Part shown: positions 12,103 through 24,588 of the stretch, piece by piece
How the letters are laid out: the number at the start of each line of letters is the position of its first letter
Position numbering within the stretch: position 1 is the first letter of the stretch
Origin: Ostrinia nubilalis
Taxonomy: Eukaryota; Arthropoda; Insecta; Lepidoptera; Crambidae
Assembly: GCF_963855985.1 (NCBI RefSeq)
Contig: NC_087095.1
Location: forward strand, 16,378,001 to 16,442,000
DNA: 64,000 bases
Reading direction: 5' to 3'
Position numbers and translations under genes: made by a program
Notes under the pieces: generated by a model
Seen by the model: the letters and a program-made list of their open reading frames with translations, nothing else
Told to the model about the DNA's origin: nothing
Databases searched by the model: none

Positions 12103-12640
12103 TATTAGTTCTAACATGTTAAAATTCGTTCTAAAAACGGTAAAAAAAAACTATATTATTTTTATGTCCTCGGTGAAGTAAGATGTAAACAAAATACAGA
12201 AACCAACTTTGAAAAGTGAGTCGTCACAAAGGTGTGTATTGCGTATCCATGTATGTTGCCAGTTTGTTATAGTAATTATTTAATTAAGACATGCGGGTCG
12301 GATAAGCTGATTCGTAAAAAATAGTTTTGCTTTATACATTGAAGTATTTATTGTCGATTCTGTTTTTTTAGTTTGTGAAGAACTGTGTAGTGTGTGACTT
12401 GGAGCACGAGATCTCGACGTAACGTGTTTACAAGTGTTTTTGATGTAACGTGTTTAAATATGATTGTTTTTCTCATCTGCAAGTGAACTCCTACTTACTG
12501 TGCATATTGGAATTGCATGAAAAGTAAGTGATAAACAATTCGACGTTATTATTTAACCACAAGAAAAAATTTACCTGAAAATAATACATTTTGAGGAAAT
12601 TTTGAACATTTTCTGTAACCATGTATTGAATTGTGGTTAA

Positions 12641-12867
12641 AGGTCATAGCAGACTTATCAACTCGGAAAAGGATCAACACCGTATCTCCTTTCGCGAGCT
12701 GTCATCTCCTTTCGCGAGCTGTCATCTCCTTTCGCGTAAAGTCAACCACGAGGCGAGGCGTTTACGTTACGGTGCGGATAAATGTGTGTTGCAGTATTAA
12801 AGTTTACTGACCGCCTCAAGTTAATACGGTGTTGATCCGTTTCCGAGTTAATAAGTCTGCTATGACC
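12641..12867. mobile_element. TTAA-flanked MITE with internal 20-bp tandem repeat
   Basis: The inverted ends (AGGTCATAGCAGACTTAT on the left, GGTCATAGCAGACTTAT on the right read in reverse) extend about 45 bp with small differences and lie between TTAA sequences at 12637-12640 and 12868-12871. That suggests piggyBac-mediated insertion. Inside is a tandem repeat of ATCTCCTTTCGCGAGCTGTC: two full copies and a partial third between about 12686 and 12743. No coding capacity. Confidence 0.75.
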
Positions 12868-12871
12868 TTAA

Positions 12872-15113
12872 CGTAAGCCCGTGAGATAACTTGCCTATAT
12901 AAATATGTACTTAAAGATACGATCTTCATATTGCTTTAGCTATTCATGCAAAGATAGTCTGTGTTTTGCGAGATTACGTGAAAAACGTTAGATAAATCGT
13001 AGATTAAAAGATTCATCGTGTATCACAAAAGTCCTTTAAGTTGTTTTGTTTTCGCATCTTGATGTAATACACTGTTTCACTTTCGCCTACAAAAGTTGAA
13101 AAATAAAAATAGTTTTCGAATTTGTTAGCTTGAATTATCCGAGAAAAATATGTTCGGTTAACAAAGTAGTTTTGGAGGTCATTGTCTGAGTTTTTGAATA
13201 AAACACGTGACAACTAATTAGCTGGCTAATTAACAATTTGTGTTGGTTTGGAGAAACACGTCGGCGCATAAAAGAATAATGTGTGCAAGATTTCTTCATG
13301 AAGTTTACAGTGGATAAACGCTTGGGTGACAATTTTAAAGCAGTTCCGTGGATACAGTGAGTATAAACTAACCTTGTTTTATTGAATTTCGTTGTTTTAT
13401 ATTATACAAAAATCAACAAATAGTTATGTTTTGGAAGAAATGTTAGGCGTATTTAAGCTTCCTAATTGTTTTGTATTCACTCTTAGTAACTCTCTATTTT
13501 TTCATATTATTGATGACTTATTTATATTACTTGAATGTAACTTTCTTGAGTTCGAATTAGCGATCACTGGTGACCTTAAATCAATACATTGTCTCTTGTC
13601 GAATTCTTTGGAAATATTTGACAGTTAAAGTACTCATACTGAACTACGCCCTAAACCTTGACAGATCAGCTAACAGCAATTTCCTTTCCCTGAATATGAC
13701 TACAAATCCCAACCAGCCATCGCTCGGAGCGGTCACAAATCGACCATGACTGGCTGATTACCTTAACTGCCCTCCGCAAGGCATCAGATAAAAGCCTGTG
13801 AGAGTTAGAAAAGTAAATTTATTTTGAGGGCTCTTTACTGTGTAGGTAGGCTTAGTCAGACTTAATTGATTTTGAAGCAGTATTTATTGAGGTTGTTTAG
13901 GTTGAGTTGTTTAAATAAAACCGATATTTTTTTCTGTCTTATTTGAAAAAATTGTAAGAGGATGATCTTTTTTAATTTTTTAGACGCAAAAGGGATAATC
14001 TAGCTTACACTCTCACGCTTGACAGACGAATTGAGAGAGAGAGAGAGAGAGAGAATCTCAGTTTACCTAAGGTCATATCATAATTTTCCAAAGAATTTTT
14101 CTGTATAAAATAAGAAATGATTCAAAACTCGCACTTGACCAATTTTTTCATCGACATTCCGATGAGTGTTCAGACCATTCCTGACATGATCATTACCTGA
14201 TAGCCCATGTCAGTCAAATGATCGATTTAATAAGGCTCTGAACACACTTGATACTTTTTACTTAATTATAGCGGCTGCTGTCTGACGATTGATGTGGCAG
14301 TACGTATTCGTTGAAAGATCATAAACAACCAGGACAATACCAATATGGAACATTTTAGAATCGGTCTCCAAAATCGTATTTCATGTAAATTGTAGGTAAT
14401 GATTCTTAAGAGTATTTATTTTTATCGTCTTATTATTAGTCTGTAGAGCATTTTACTCCCTTAACTCTTCCACTTCTTCAAAAATCAGAAGTTGCAAGGC
14501 AGGGAATGCATCCAGCATTGACTTCTCTATAATTTAACACAATGATTCGGGAAATAAGTTTAAAAAATCATTCAAACCCGATGTCCCAAAGAAGCAAATG
14601 TGCGCGGCCTCTAATCTCTTCGCTCAGCAGATTGAGTGGGTTGAAGTGGGCAAGATTACAGGTTGCTAGAAGTGTTATTACTGAGCAGCCATGTTCGCTA
14701 ACGAGGGACTCCGGGCGTTGTAGCAGCGAAAGGGAAAATGACCGTGAACGTTTGTCGTGGCCTCAGATTGGAGGGAATTTAGCTGACGTGGGATGTTAGT
14801 CATGAATCATGAAGCCTCTCAAAAGTTGAAGAGAGGTTTAAAATGATGCTAAATTGTTAACCTTATGATAAATTTCAAAATGGGTACGCGTTTTCAGGAA
14901 CTTGAAATAATACTTATCCAATAGGATAGACAAGTATTTAGCCGAGTGGGTCAGTGAGCCGAGTCCTACAAAGAAAAGTCCTAAATTCATAACGTGTTAT
15001 TACTTCCTTAGTTACCAGTTACTTTATTTTGTTTATGGTGATAGTGTTCTACATAGAACAGTATTTTTTTACCGAAAAAATAGTTATTTAATTTGTAATA
15101 TTTATGATTTCAG
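12872..15113. other. Spacer between the two transporters
   Basis: No gene supported. Contains a (GA)n microsatellite at about 14032-14054. The region ends with a pyrimidine-rich tract and CAG acceptor at 15111-15113. The 5' exon and promoter of the second transporter are expected here but not identifiable. Confidence 0.45.
14032..14054. repeat. (GA)n microsatellite
   Basis: About eleven uninterrupted GA units following GACGAATT. Confidence 0.9.
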
Positions 15114-15133
15114 ATAAAATAAGAAGAGCAGTA

Positions 15134-17294
15134 ATGAAGATCAAAAAGGGAATACAAAGCTATGTAATATCTGAAGTAACATTAGAAAAAGATGCCAAAC
15201 CAGAAGAAGACTATGTCAGCAAAACTATCGGAAACTTTGGTTCATACCAAGCAATTGTGTGTCCTATAGCAGGAATAAGCAGACTCATAGTAATGTGGAA
15301 TGTTATGTGTATAGTATTCTTAACACCGACAACTAACTTCACTTGTGTGAAGTTCAAAGATAACCTAATTAGAAATGTCACCAACTCAACATGCTATGCC
15401 GACTGCATAGAATATGCATACCATAGCTCGGTGCTTGAAGAAACATTGATTTCATCGTTTGGTTTGATATGTGGTAATGCGTGGCTTGCAAGTTTTACAC
15501 AGACTATTGCAATGCTTGGATTAGTCATTGGAGTTTCGGCGTTTGGCTGGGTTTCTGACAGGTAAAAATTAAATGTGCTTATATTGATTGTCATCCCATC
15601 TTTCTTTATCAAACAAACATACATATTTCATTATTGAACAATTTCAAATTATCATTTTCAGGTTCGGCCGCCGCATCGCGTATATTCTGTCTGGCATGAC
15701 AACAGTCATCTTCACTTTGGCTTCTTCTTTCGCGCCAAGTTACTGGGCGTTTACTGCCATGCGTTTCTTCGCTGGCTTCGGATCAGGCGGCGTCATGACA
15801 CTTAGCGTCGTGCTCAATGTCGAAATGGTCGGACCAAAATACAGAGAAATTTCTGGAGCTATGTCCTTGCTTGCTGATGGAGTTGCAGTCATGTTATTAG
15901 CAGCAATAGGAGCTCCTATATCGTCGTGGAGATCTATGTTACTAATATTTGGAATAGTCGGGGTTTTGATACTGGTAATGCTGATGTTCTTACCAGAGAC
16001 GCCTCGGTGGTTGATTTCGCAAAGGAAGACTGAGGAAGCTGTTGCCCTGATGACTAAAATCGCTAAGTTGTAAGTTACATGTATAAATAAAAACTACTTG
16101 TTTATGTTCTTAGGAGGAACAAACACCTATTAAGCTGAAGTAGCCCTCATTAGTAGCTTTCTCTGAGAAATTATTATAACATAAAATATATGTTGAAATA
16201 ATCACCGTTGAATCTAAAGTTTCTTATTCATATATTTCAGCAATGGACTTAATACATCTCACATAAGAGAAACAGTTCAAGAAGCCGTTAAACATCTTGA
16301 AAATCAACAAATGGCTGTGCAAAAGTATACGTTCCTGGATCTATTCAGGAATATGAAACTAGCCAGGATAACTGTGACCAGTGTCGCTATGTGGATAGCC
16401 GGTGGAATATGTTATTTTGGTATAAACCAATATTCAACGTTACTTGGACTGAATATATTTGTTGTGGTGCCCATGATGGGCTTTTTTCAAGTAAGTTTTT
16501 TTTAAATACCTTGACTGTTGATTTAAATGATCCCAAATATTATTATTTGTCTAAAATAGTACAATCATTTCACTTTTTTTTACATTAGTAGTAATAAGAC
16601 AACCGATAAAAATGAACGAATGTATAAACTATAAATGAATGTTTGAACTACTTTGATTAACACAGTCACTAATTTATTTAAAATAAATTCATCATCATCA
16701 TCATTTCAGCCATAGGACGTCCACTATGTTCTATGAATAATTTCCATAATGGCTGATAGGTGGCGACCTGCATCTAGCGCCTTCCCGCTACTTTTATAAG
16801 GTCGTCGATCCACCTTGTGGGTGGACGTCCTACTCTGCGCTTTCCGGTTTAAAATAAATAAATTTAATTTATACCTTTTCCAGATTATAGGCAACTTCCT
16901 TGCGCTACCAGCGAACAGATACTTCAAGAGGAGGATGTCTTTATTCACCGCGTTCATAACAGTCGGTATTTTTATGCTGATCCTCATCTTCGTGCCTTAC
17001 GCCCACTGGGGCTGTGGAGTTCTCACTTGCATCGGGCTCGTCTTCGCCATTATGATCATCTGCATCGCCTACGTCCATAGCAGCGAGGTCTACCCCACTC
17101 CCTTGAGGAACATGGGGATCGGTGTGTGCTGCGGAGGGGCAAAGGTTGGGGCAATGATTGCCCCGTTCATCGCAAACGCACATCCTCATTGGATAGCTGA
17201 AACTATATTGACTGTGATACCCTTTGTTGGCGCACTCCTGAGCCTCTTGCTGCCAGAAACTAAGGGCAAAGAAATTAAAGATACTGTTGATTAA
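15134..17294 (+). CDS. SLC22-type organic cation transporter-like protein (second of the pair)
   Basis: Paralogue of the gene at 10060-11969. Coding exons are 15134-15561, 15662-16069, 16241-16490 and 16884-17294, with introns of 100, 171 and 393 bp in phases 2, 2, 0, identical to its neighbour; exon 2 is exactly 408 bp in both. The product is 498 residues. Motifs: loop after TM1 with N-F-T near 68, N-V-T near 81 and N-S-T near 84 (more potential glycosylation sites than the paralogue), G-L-I-C, S-D-R-F-G-R-R, R-F-F-A-G-F-G-S-G-G, E-T-P-R-W-L-I-S-Q-R, E-V-Y-P-T-P-L-R-N and P-E-T-K-G-K-E near the C-terminus. Where the paralogue has C-D-R-A-W-L, this one has C-G-N-A-W-L. The start is 20 bp into an exon that begins after the CAG at 15111-15113. 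Intron 3 holds a LINE fragment. Role: plasma-membrane solute transport; substrate unknown. Confidence 0.9.
16690..16850 (-). mobile_element. RTE-type LINE 3' fragment in intron 3 of the second transporter
   Basis: About 160 bp, antisense to the gene. It starts with a (CAT)n tail at 16690 and continues through the complement of the last ~50 codons of the RTE-type ORF (homologous to 44264-44450), with a small internal difference after GTCCACTATGTT. It ends 33 bp before the exon 4 acceptor. Its CATCATTTCAG text is itself acceptor-like. Confidence 0.85.
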
Positions 17295-17726
17295 AAAGTT
17301 TTGCTAAATGATTTGAAGACCCAAAATTAAAGGAGACATATGACCAAAAGAGTAGGTACTTCATTCACTCTTACAAACACGACTAGTTTTACTTTCTTTT
17401 CCTCAATGATTACATTTTTTATTCCAAAAATTATGTCATCACTTTCCGTATCAGCAGATAATCTATCGTGCGTGACCTTAATTATCATAATATCGATGAC
17501 AGGTTTAAGATCCTCATGCATCAAGTCACATGATTGTCAGTCAGATAGAGATGGCCTTATCAGTATTGACGTAGAGCTGTCTCAACCATCTTGAGTACAG
17601 TGATAAGGAAATTGGTGAAAGAATGGATGTACTCAATGCATTTTTGATAAACGTCTGCAGAGATTTTAACTTTTTTCTGGAGGATTATTTTCAAAACAAT
17701 TCTTTTGACAGAAAAGATCTAATAAA
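17295..17726 (+). other. Probable 3' UTR of the second transporter
   Basis: Runs from the TAA stop to an AATAAA hexamer at 17721-17726. No other canonical signal lies between. The exact cleavage site is not visible. Confidence 0.45.
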
Positions 17727-17803
17727 ATAATTTATTTATGGGAATTATGTAATAGTCCCTCTATGTTCATACAAACGTCGCAAACAAATCATATGACTAC
17801 TTA

Positions 17804-18081
17804 GGGTGGATTCGACCAAACAAGAGTAAATATTAATCTCAGAATAAATCGTCAGTTAATCGACATTTTGACATTTCCCATACTAAAACTGTCAATGTGC
17901 CAGTTATACCAGCCCCCCTAGACAAAACGCACTTTTTGATCGAATCGAAAATCGAATCCGTCAAAACTCCATACAAAAAAGGGGCTTTTCGACCACTTTT
18001 CGACTGGTTTGCGATTATAATTTGCACTTTGTCTAGACCCACTGGAGTTATTCTCGGGTAAATGTTTGGTCGAATCGGGCC
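17804..18081. mobile_element. PIF/Harbinger-like MITE with another MITE inside
   Basis: Bounded by TTA (17801-17803 and 18082-18084). The ends are inverted: GGGTGGATTCGACCAAAC on the left and GGCCCGATTCGACCAAAC on the right (minus strand). It shares the internal text AAACTGTCAATGTGCCA with the 8855-8999 MITE. A 138-bp element (17908-18045) interrupts it. Confidence 0.8.
17908..18045. mobile_element. Nested MITE inside the 17804 element
   Basis: 138 bp with imperfect inverted ends built on CCTAGACAAAACGCAC / TCTAGACAAAGTGCAAAT. AGTTAT occurs on both sides (17902-17907 and 18046-18051), a likely 6-bp duplication. Removing the insert and one AGTTAT leaves GTGCCAGTTATTCTCGGG, consistent with the host MITE. 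Confidence 0.65.
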
Positions 18082-18084
18082 TTA

Positions 18085-21000
18085 ATCAGTCGTTTGGTCT
18101 ATATTATTTAAACCCTGTATCCTTCATTGTAGTCATTTCTTTGAAGTTTTGAAACAATTTGCTTATATTGTAACCGGCAATGGATCATACTCGTAAGTGA
18201 ATTCACAGGATGGACGACAAATTGGAGCTGATCGTCGGTGCGTTTGATTCGCCCAGTTATCGTTTCTTCCCGATTGTCACGCGGCGGCTTTTGAATTTGA
18301 GCCATGTCTCACTGAGATTTCTGAGTCACAAAATAAGTATGACACAATCTACAGCCTTTACTAAAGAATTAAAAAATAAATTCAACAACAACAACTGTTT
18401 ATTGGTCTATCTAGAGGCGAGACTTTGGAAAAACTATGATGTAGAGCCAGACATATCAGACAATTAAGTTAACAAATAAATAAGGTGTACACGACCAAGC
18501 TGAACCTAAAAAATTCTACAACCTTTAGACCCTAATTCATAGTAAATGTTACTTTGCATGTATTTGATTTGCTTGTTTCTCTCACATATTATGATGCTGG
18601 CATCAGTCAAAGAGAGCAATCAAAATCAAATTTTTAAGTTCAAAGTCAAAGTCAAAGTATTTATTTGCAAAGAATAGGTACAATAGTTTAGGTGTTAAAT
18701 TTAGGTAAAGTGCTACTATTCTGCTTAACAATATCAGCATGCAAATTTTGTGTCTAGGAATTCCTTTACTTATATGTTTATTTATTTAGGTACAGCAACA
18801 GAATACAAGTTATTTTTTACAAATAATTTAGATAACAAAAAGTATGTGCACGACGGACGGCCCCGAATAGAAACTTATAGCTGTAAATAATTGTTTCGTT
18901 TTTGTTTCATAGTTGTTTCATAGTTATTTCGTTTTATAAAGTTTGTATAGTTTAAATATCGATAACTTCGTAATACAGTCCACTTTCTCTTAGTTGGTTC
19001 TCAATTAGTAATGTGTCAAGTCCTTAATTACTGATTAATAGGCGTATGTGGGACGTTGGAGATGTATAAATCATAGTTTATTTTAGAAAACCATAGAAAT
19101 GTATAATTTGATAGCCCTTTGTTTTATGTATATCGATTAAACCTATAATTTCGTCTAGTTATGTATGTCGAGTCATATTTATAATATGTAAATTAGACAG
19201 ATAATTATGTGTAGATCTTTATAGTTATTTACTTTTAATTGGTGATAATCTTAATTAGCCATAAAGGCAATTAATTTAAAATAGTGTGGCCAAATGAGCC
19301 CTAATATTTGTACAAATGATTTATTTGTAATTAACCCTGTACCTGTGTACCTTTATTTACCTATCGAATAGTAAGAAGTAATTTGTCTGAAAATAAATAA
19401 CATAGATTCCAAAGAATAGTGGAAGAGCTAATTAGAATCCGATAAGAATTAGGTCAAGGTCATAGTTAAAAAATAGGTCACCGAATAGATAAAAAACAGG
19501 CTCTCTATACGGTATTGCCGCCCAGGGGGGGTCTAAATTAGAGAGAGAGGGCAATAGATTTGCTGTTTCATTAGAGCGAGAGGCAGCTAGGTTTTCTCAC
19601 TCTAATGAAAGTAAATAAATATCGGGGTGCCATCCGGACCCAGTCAGTTCCGCGTTTTCTCCTCAACAAGCTACAACACCAAGCTCTCGCCACTGCTCCG
19701 AGGAACCGGTCACAGTCTCAACCACAACCGAGTTATTATTTCTGCGCTCCCCGCCCCCTTCGTCTCGCTCTCCCGCTCGCGCTGCACCCCGCATCGCGCC
19801 GTGTCGGCGTACGGTATCAAGGGTCCGCACAGGGTTGCTACCCCATACCGTCCGGCACAAAGTACATCAAATAAATTTAAAGTTACTTAGTTCGTAGGTC
19901 AGCGCTACGGTAGCTGAGTGTGAATCTTACACAGTGACAGGGCAGCCAGGGTGGTTACATAAATTGTCTCAAATGACTACGATGAAACATTGTGCATAAA
20001 AAGCCGCAGCTTCATACAATTGAGATGGACGTTCATTGGTGACGCTCGGAAATTGTTTTATGATTGCAAATTCACTCGCTGACCTCTATTTTAAGTGATG
20101 TATCCTGCAGGTCTATTATCTAACTTTGAGATGCCGCATCCCCTTTGTATTGGACATTTTGATTTGCGATTTAGTGTTTGAGATAAACTTTAAGCTCCTC
20201 ATAATGAAATTGAAAAATATGCTGCAGAGATTTTTAGCTAACGAATGCAGTGTCAAATAATGGGAAATGACTAGGACAAAGAAGAAAAAGAATGCAGTGC
20301 CAAATGTTAATTTAAAGCTGATGAAAATGGTGATAAAAGTCTGTTTTAGTTCAGTTTTATGAAAAAGGTAAAAAAAGGTCACCTGATTTGCTGAATACCG
20401 TAATTATTTATATAATACATACCTACCTACCTATCTACCTTCGTATTCTTTCTATTTTGATTTATTGAACATATTTTGCAACAGCCACTTTCAAAATCAG
20501 TGCAGTAAAATTACGAGCGATATTGCAACTATTAATTTGACTAGAACCCCATAATTTTACCACCCAAGACAATGGGTGATAATAAATGTACGTGACTTGA
20601 GATTTTGATGCCAAAAGCATCAAAAAATATCTGATCCTTATCTACTTCGTTATAAAGTTGAAATTAAAGCGAGATTGTAAGTAAGAAGTGGTAACCAGTA
20701 ATCTTCAGTTAGCGTAATATGTTATTTTGCAAAATGGCGGTTTGAAGTTGGCTTTGTGAAAATTGATCCGTAACAAGGTATTATTTAGGTGCATGAAAGA
20801 TTGCATTAGATAGTGCCTACACGAATAAGTACGGCAAGAATAGTCGTCAGTACATCAGATTACACATTTATGTAGCTTTGCTTTTTTGTGCCACTGTTAA
20901 AAAAATGTTTCAAATCTGATTTCTTTTAATTTGTGTTTCTTACTTGTAAAAAAACGTTTGCTTTATTTTTCAGTTTATTGTTATTGGCATTTGGTAAGCT

Positions 21001-22487
21001 CAGAGATAAATACTCATTATTTTATGTAAAAAATGGGTTTAATGGGGATAGATAGACAAAATTATCAAACGCAAAAAGCATTAAAATGTTGAAAGAACCT
21101 ACAGTTATTTTATAATTAAAGAAGTCGCCAAAAATGAAGTGATAATTTTGCTTTATCCCAAATAGACAAAGATTTCATTTTTATAAAATAAATCAAGAGA
21201 TCAAGAGTCATTTGTAAATAATATCTCTGCTACTTAATTTTTTATATCATTTTTTCAGACATTGACATAAAAGTACTTATTGAGATGCATGTGAGGATAC
21301 ACTATGCCTGTAATAAATTTTAGACCACTGGTAGATGATGCCCATAAATTATTTTCTCCAACTTTTACTGTGGGAACATCTATCGCGATTGCCTTCGACA
21401 GTGCTGATGAATAGCTTGATATGCTCCACACAGGGTGTGGGAAACAGATTAGTAATCTTAACTCCTAATCGATGCTAATTCACTACTATGGAAGCCATGG
21501 TCAAAGTTTTTTTTTTAATAAAAAGATGGGATTCTAATTGAAAATAGTGTTGTAGGGTAAACCGACAGTTATTGGACGCTGTCAATTATTGGACAAAATA
21601 CCTTTTGAATGTCCTTAAAATGATTAATGCTTAAAAGCTCGCTAGGCTGTTGCGAAAAGCTTTTTTTGTAATTTGTAGACTGACGTTTTATATTCCGCTT
21701 TTTCATCCACGTTGCCAACCGTAGTTTTTACCATAGTTATTTATTTATAATTTCCATCTTCGTTACCGCTCCAATACCTATAACATCTTTAACAATAAAT
21801 TGCGAGGTTTCAGAGAACCGTACAATTTACCATCACCCTGTCCATAAAAATGTTAAGTATGTCTCGCTCTAGGCTAAAGACAAAGATCGCTCGTTACCTT
21901 GATTGATGGGTGCTGCGGTGGGCGTGCTATCTCTTCATCTGATACCACTTTATGGTATCGGTACCGAGATTATGGTTTCGGTACTGGAGCGGAGCGCGTA
22001 CCCGATGTTTTGTATGATTTATGGCTCCGGGTATCCGTCATTATGCGTTTGAAAGTTGATCGAGAAATGGCACGTTTAGTTTTGCAAAGATGGCTGATAG
22101 CCGCCATTTGAGATGCTTGTGGGAGAATTACTGGGGGTTTGTTGTTGCAGTGGTGCACGACGCCATGAGTTACATGTTATTGGGTTTAATTCTTGGTTAG
22201 GCTAATTTGGTACGTTCAGTAATTCCAAAATAATTAATGTTTTACGTGCTCTATCTGTAACGTAACATGTGCTTTGTTATTTTAATTGAAACATGATGAA
22301 TTGACTCAATGGAATTCACCTTGTCACTGAGTAATCGGATCGTTAAATTGGTTAATTTGCAATAAATCATGCGAGATGGGATGTTTTAAAGCACCGTCCA
22401 CTCTCAGGATGTTTCTGTGTGACTAATGAAGATTCGTCAAAAGACTTCAAAAAACGTTTATTTACAAGTATTCAAGAGAGTATTCCC
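18085..22487. other. Largely featureless spacer
   Basis: No gene supported. At about 18630-18690 there is a (TCAAAG)n-TATTTATTTGC stretch typical of LINE 3' tails read in antisense. A GC-rich patch at about 19640-19860 stands out from its AT-rich surroundings but has no recognisable product. An open frame at 18210-18467 (86 codons) resembles nothing I know. Confidence 0.45.
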
Positions 22488-22571
22488 AAAGAGCACTTTT
22501 AGAATTGGAATCCTTTCACTCAAGACAACAAAGAGCACTTTTAGAATTGGAATCCTTTCACTCAAGACAAC
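22488..22571. repeat. Perfect 42-bp tandem duplication
   Basis: Two adjacent identical 42-bp units (22488-22529 and 22530-22571), each beginning AAAGAGCACTTTTAGAATTG. 42 is a multiple of three, so a frame through it stays open, but nothing indicates it is coding. Confidence 0.95.
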
Positions 22572-22929
22572 ACACTACTACACTTTACTATACAAACCCA
22601 CTATTGAACCATAGGCACAATCACAGGATTTTGTACAAGAATCGGAATTCAGAACAGGGTTATTGTTAGCTTATAAATTATAATTTGACACAGAAGCTAC
22701 TAGTCACGTGACTTTTCCTATCCTCTGTCGTTTCTCTCAACTTTGACGTTTATAGAAAGCGCGCATGTCGACGTCACGTCGCAATATTGCAAGTATGCGC
22801 GTACGCAACACAATGGCCGCCGTCGATAGCATCAGCTGATCGTGTGTGGTCTGTGCCCTTCTGCGGAGCCGTCCTGAGGGAGCTTGAGGTTGTAACTTGC
22901 ATTAATATTTAATGCAAATCAAATCATTG

Positions 22930-23017
22930 TCATCATCATTTCAGCAATAGGACTGCTGCTGAACATAGGCCTCCTCCAATGAGTCAGATTAGCTGTTTGG
23001 TAGTGACTTGCATCCAG
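22930..23017 (-). mobile_element. RTE-type LINE 3' fragment
   Basis: Starts with CATCATCATTTCAGC and continues with the antisense of the RTE C-terminal codons to GACTTGCATCCAG. It is more diverged than the 44264 copy. Confidence 0.75.
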
Positions 23018-23570
23018 AAAATTTCAAGCAGAAATGAAATGAAAAAGCTTTTGTCAGGTATCGGTGTCATAAAAACAGTAGATATGTAGGTGTAGGTATG
23101 CAAAGGATAAGTTTAAGAAAATTGGTGAAAGTATCATTGATATTAAAGGAAATATAAAGCTTTCTGGTATAAAGTGGCGCTTTTTTTTAGAAAATTTGAG
23201 ATTGCGAAAATCGGTATTAGATAGGTAATAAATTTTACTGTATGTCACTTCCTATCAATTTATTCTTTGAATGTATCGCCTAATGTATCGGCTAAAAACA
23301 CATAAAAATTGTAGCAAAAAAAATAGCGCCTTTTGACCATGTAATATGCCACAGTTTACCTTGAAGTGCCATCGTCCACTATCCCTATTTCTCATGATGA
23401 TTGCCCAAGTATATAGGAAGGACCATAAGTTACTTGCCTTACAGTACCATTTGTATGCAGGAAGGCAGAGATAGATGCTTGCAATCGTGTAGCCTTAAAA
23501 CTCCAGCTGAATATAAATACAAAGACATAAAATACTTCTTCACTCACAAACACTGTTTTTTTATTATACT

Positions 23571-23773
23571 AACTAGCTGACCCGGCGAACTTTGTTCCGC
23601 CTTAAAGGCAATAAATAAGCAAATCTTTCCTTATTTGCTCACCGTTTAGACCTGCCCTGGACTACGACAAACATTTTAACACCAAAATCAGCTCAATCGG
23701 CCCAGCCGTTCTCGAGTTTTAATCAGACTAACGAACATCAATAATTCATTTTTATTTATATAGATAGATAGAT
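23571..23773 (+). mobile_element. LINE 3' tail (CTAGCTGACCCGGCGAAC family)
   Basis: Begins with AACTAGCTGACCCGGCGAAC and ends with the AACGAACATC...TTTATTTATATAG text and an (ATAG)n microsatellite. This arrangement is common for CR1/L2-type LINE 3' ends in butterflies and moths. No reverse transcriptase coding remains. Confidence 0.6.
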
Positions 23774-23875
23774 TAGACATATGTACTAAGTAATATTTTA
23801 TAAGATAAGGAAGTACCAACAGTGTTATGATGATAATAAAAAGTTTCAGATTGACTATCTGACTATTAGGTACGC

Positions 23876-24015
23876 CCGTATTCACAAACATTACTATGAG
23901 GTCTCACAATGCGCGTGGACGCACGGGATGACAAACGAACCAATCACAGTGCCCTATTCAAAGCAGTGCTTCCGATTTGCTGCTTCACTTAAGAACGCAT
24001 CGTTTGTGAATACGG
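23876..24015. mobile_element. MITE with CCGTATTCACAAAC ends
   Basis: A 140-bp element with perfect 14-bp terminal inverted repeats CCGTATTCACAAAC / GTTTGTGAATACGG. A truncated second copy is at 35898-36016. No clear target duplication. Confidence 0.8.
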
Positions 24016-24588
24016 AAATCAATTATACCTACTTTGAAGCTATTGAAAAACAATTAATAAATGTCCATGAAGGCTGACCATCATGAGAGCTTTAATACCA
24101 AAGATTCCTAAGTATATTGAATGCATAATTTCAGGATCCAAGCCCAAAATTTCGTTAACCCTCGCCCACCGCTGTGCATATTAATCCCACATTCTTCGAT
24201 GTAGGTGTTGCGAAACACGCATATCCTAGTTAGCATTCAACGCGGTATTCGAGGCCGGTGGTCTTCTTATTGTGATTCCGACCACGGAACCGAATACTAC
24301 AGCAATTATAAATTAACCCGACGATTTAAAACGCTGCAATGGTTCATAATGGCCACACGGGCAGTTTTGGGTTGATCGAAATAATTCAATCTGTTTTTTG
24401 AGTTGTTTTTAATGGAAAACGATTTGCGTGTTTTTGTACAGACGCGTACGGAATGTGGAATCGTCATGTTTGTTTTATTGATATATTTTTATGACATGCA
24501 TGCCTCACTTTCGACAGGCTGCAATTATTTTTACTTTTAATTAAACGTGATGAAATGCCTTATATAGAAAATAAATTATTTAAATACA

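Noticed and set aside
14542..14799. 86-codon frame with a R-L-S-G-L-K-W stretch resembling LINE C-termini
   Set aside because: The resemblance is limited to a few residues, and the flanks lack the RTE tail found elsewhere.
18210..18467. 86-codon frame on the plus strand and its antisense partner
   Set aside because: No recognisable motif, no splice context and overlapping frames on both strands. Not distinguishable from chance.
19605..19890. GC-rich frames of 87-89 codons in two registers
   Set aside because: Overlapping frames in two registers plus antisense indicate composition. A possible LTR remnant, but no partner copy is present to prove it.
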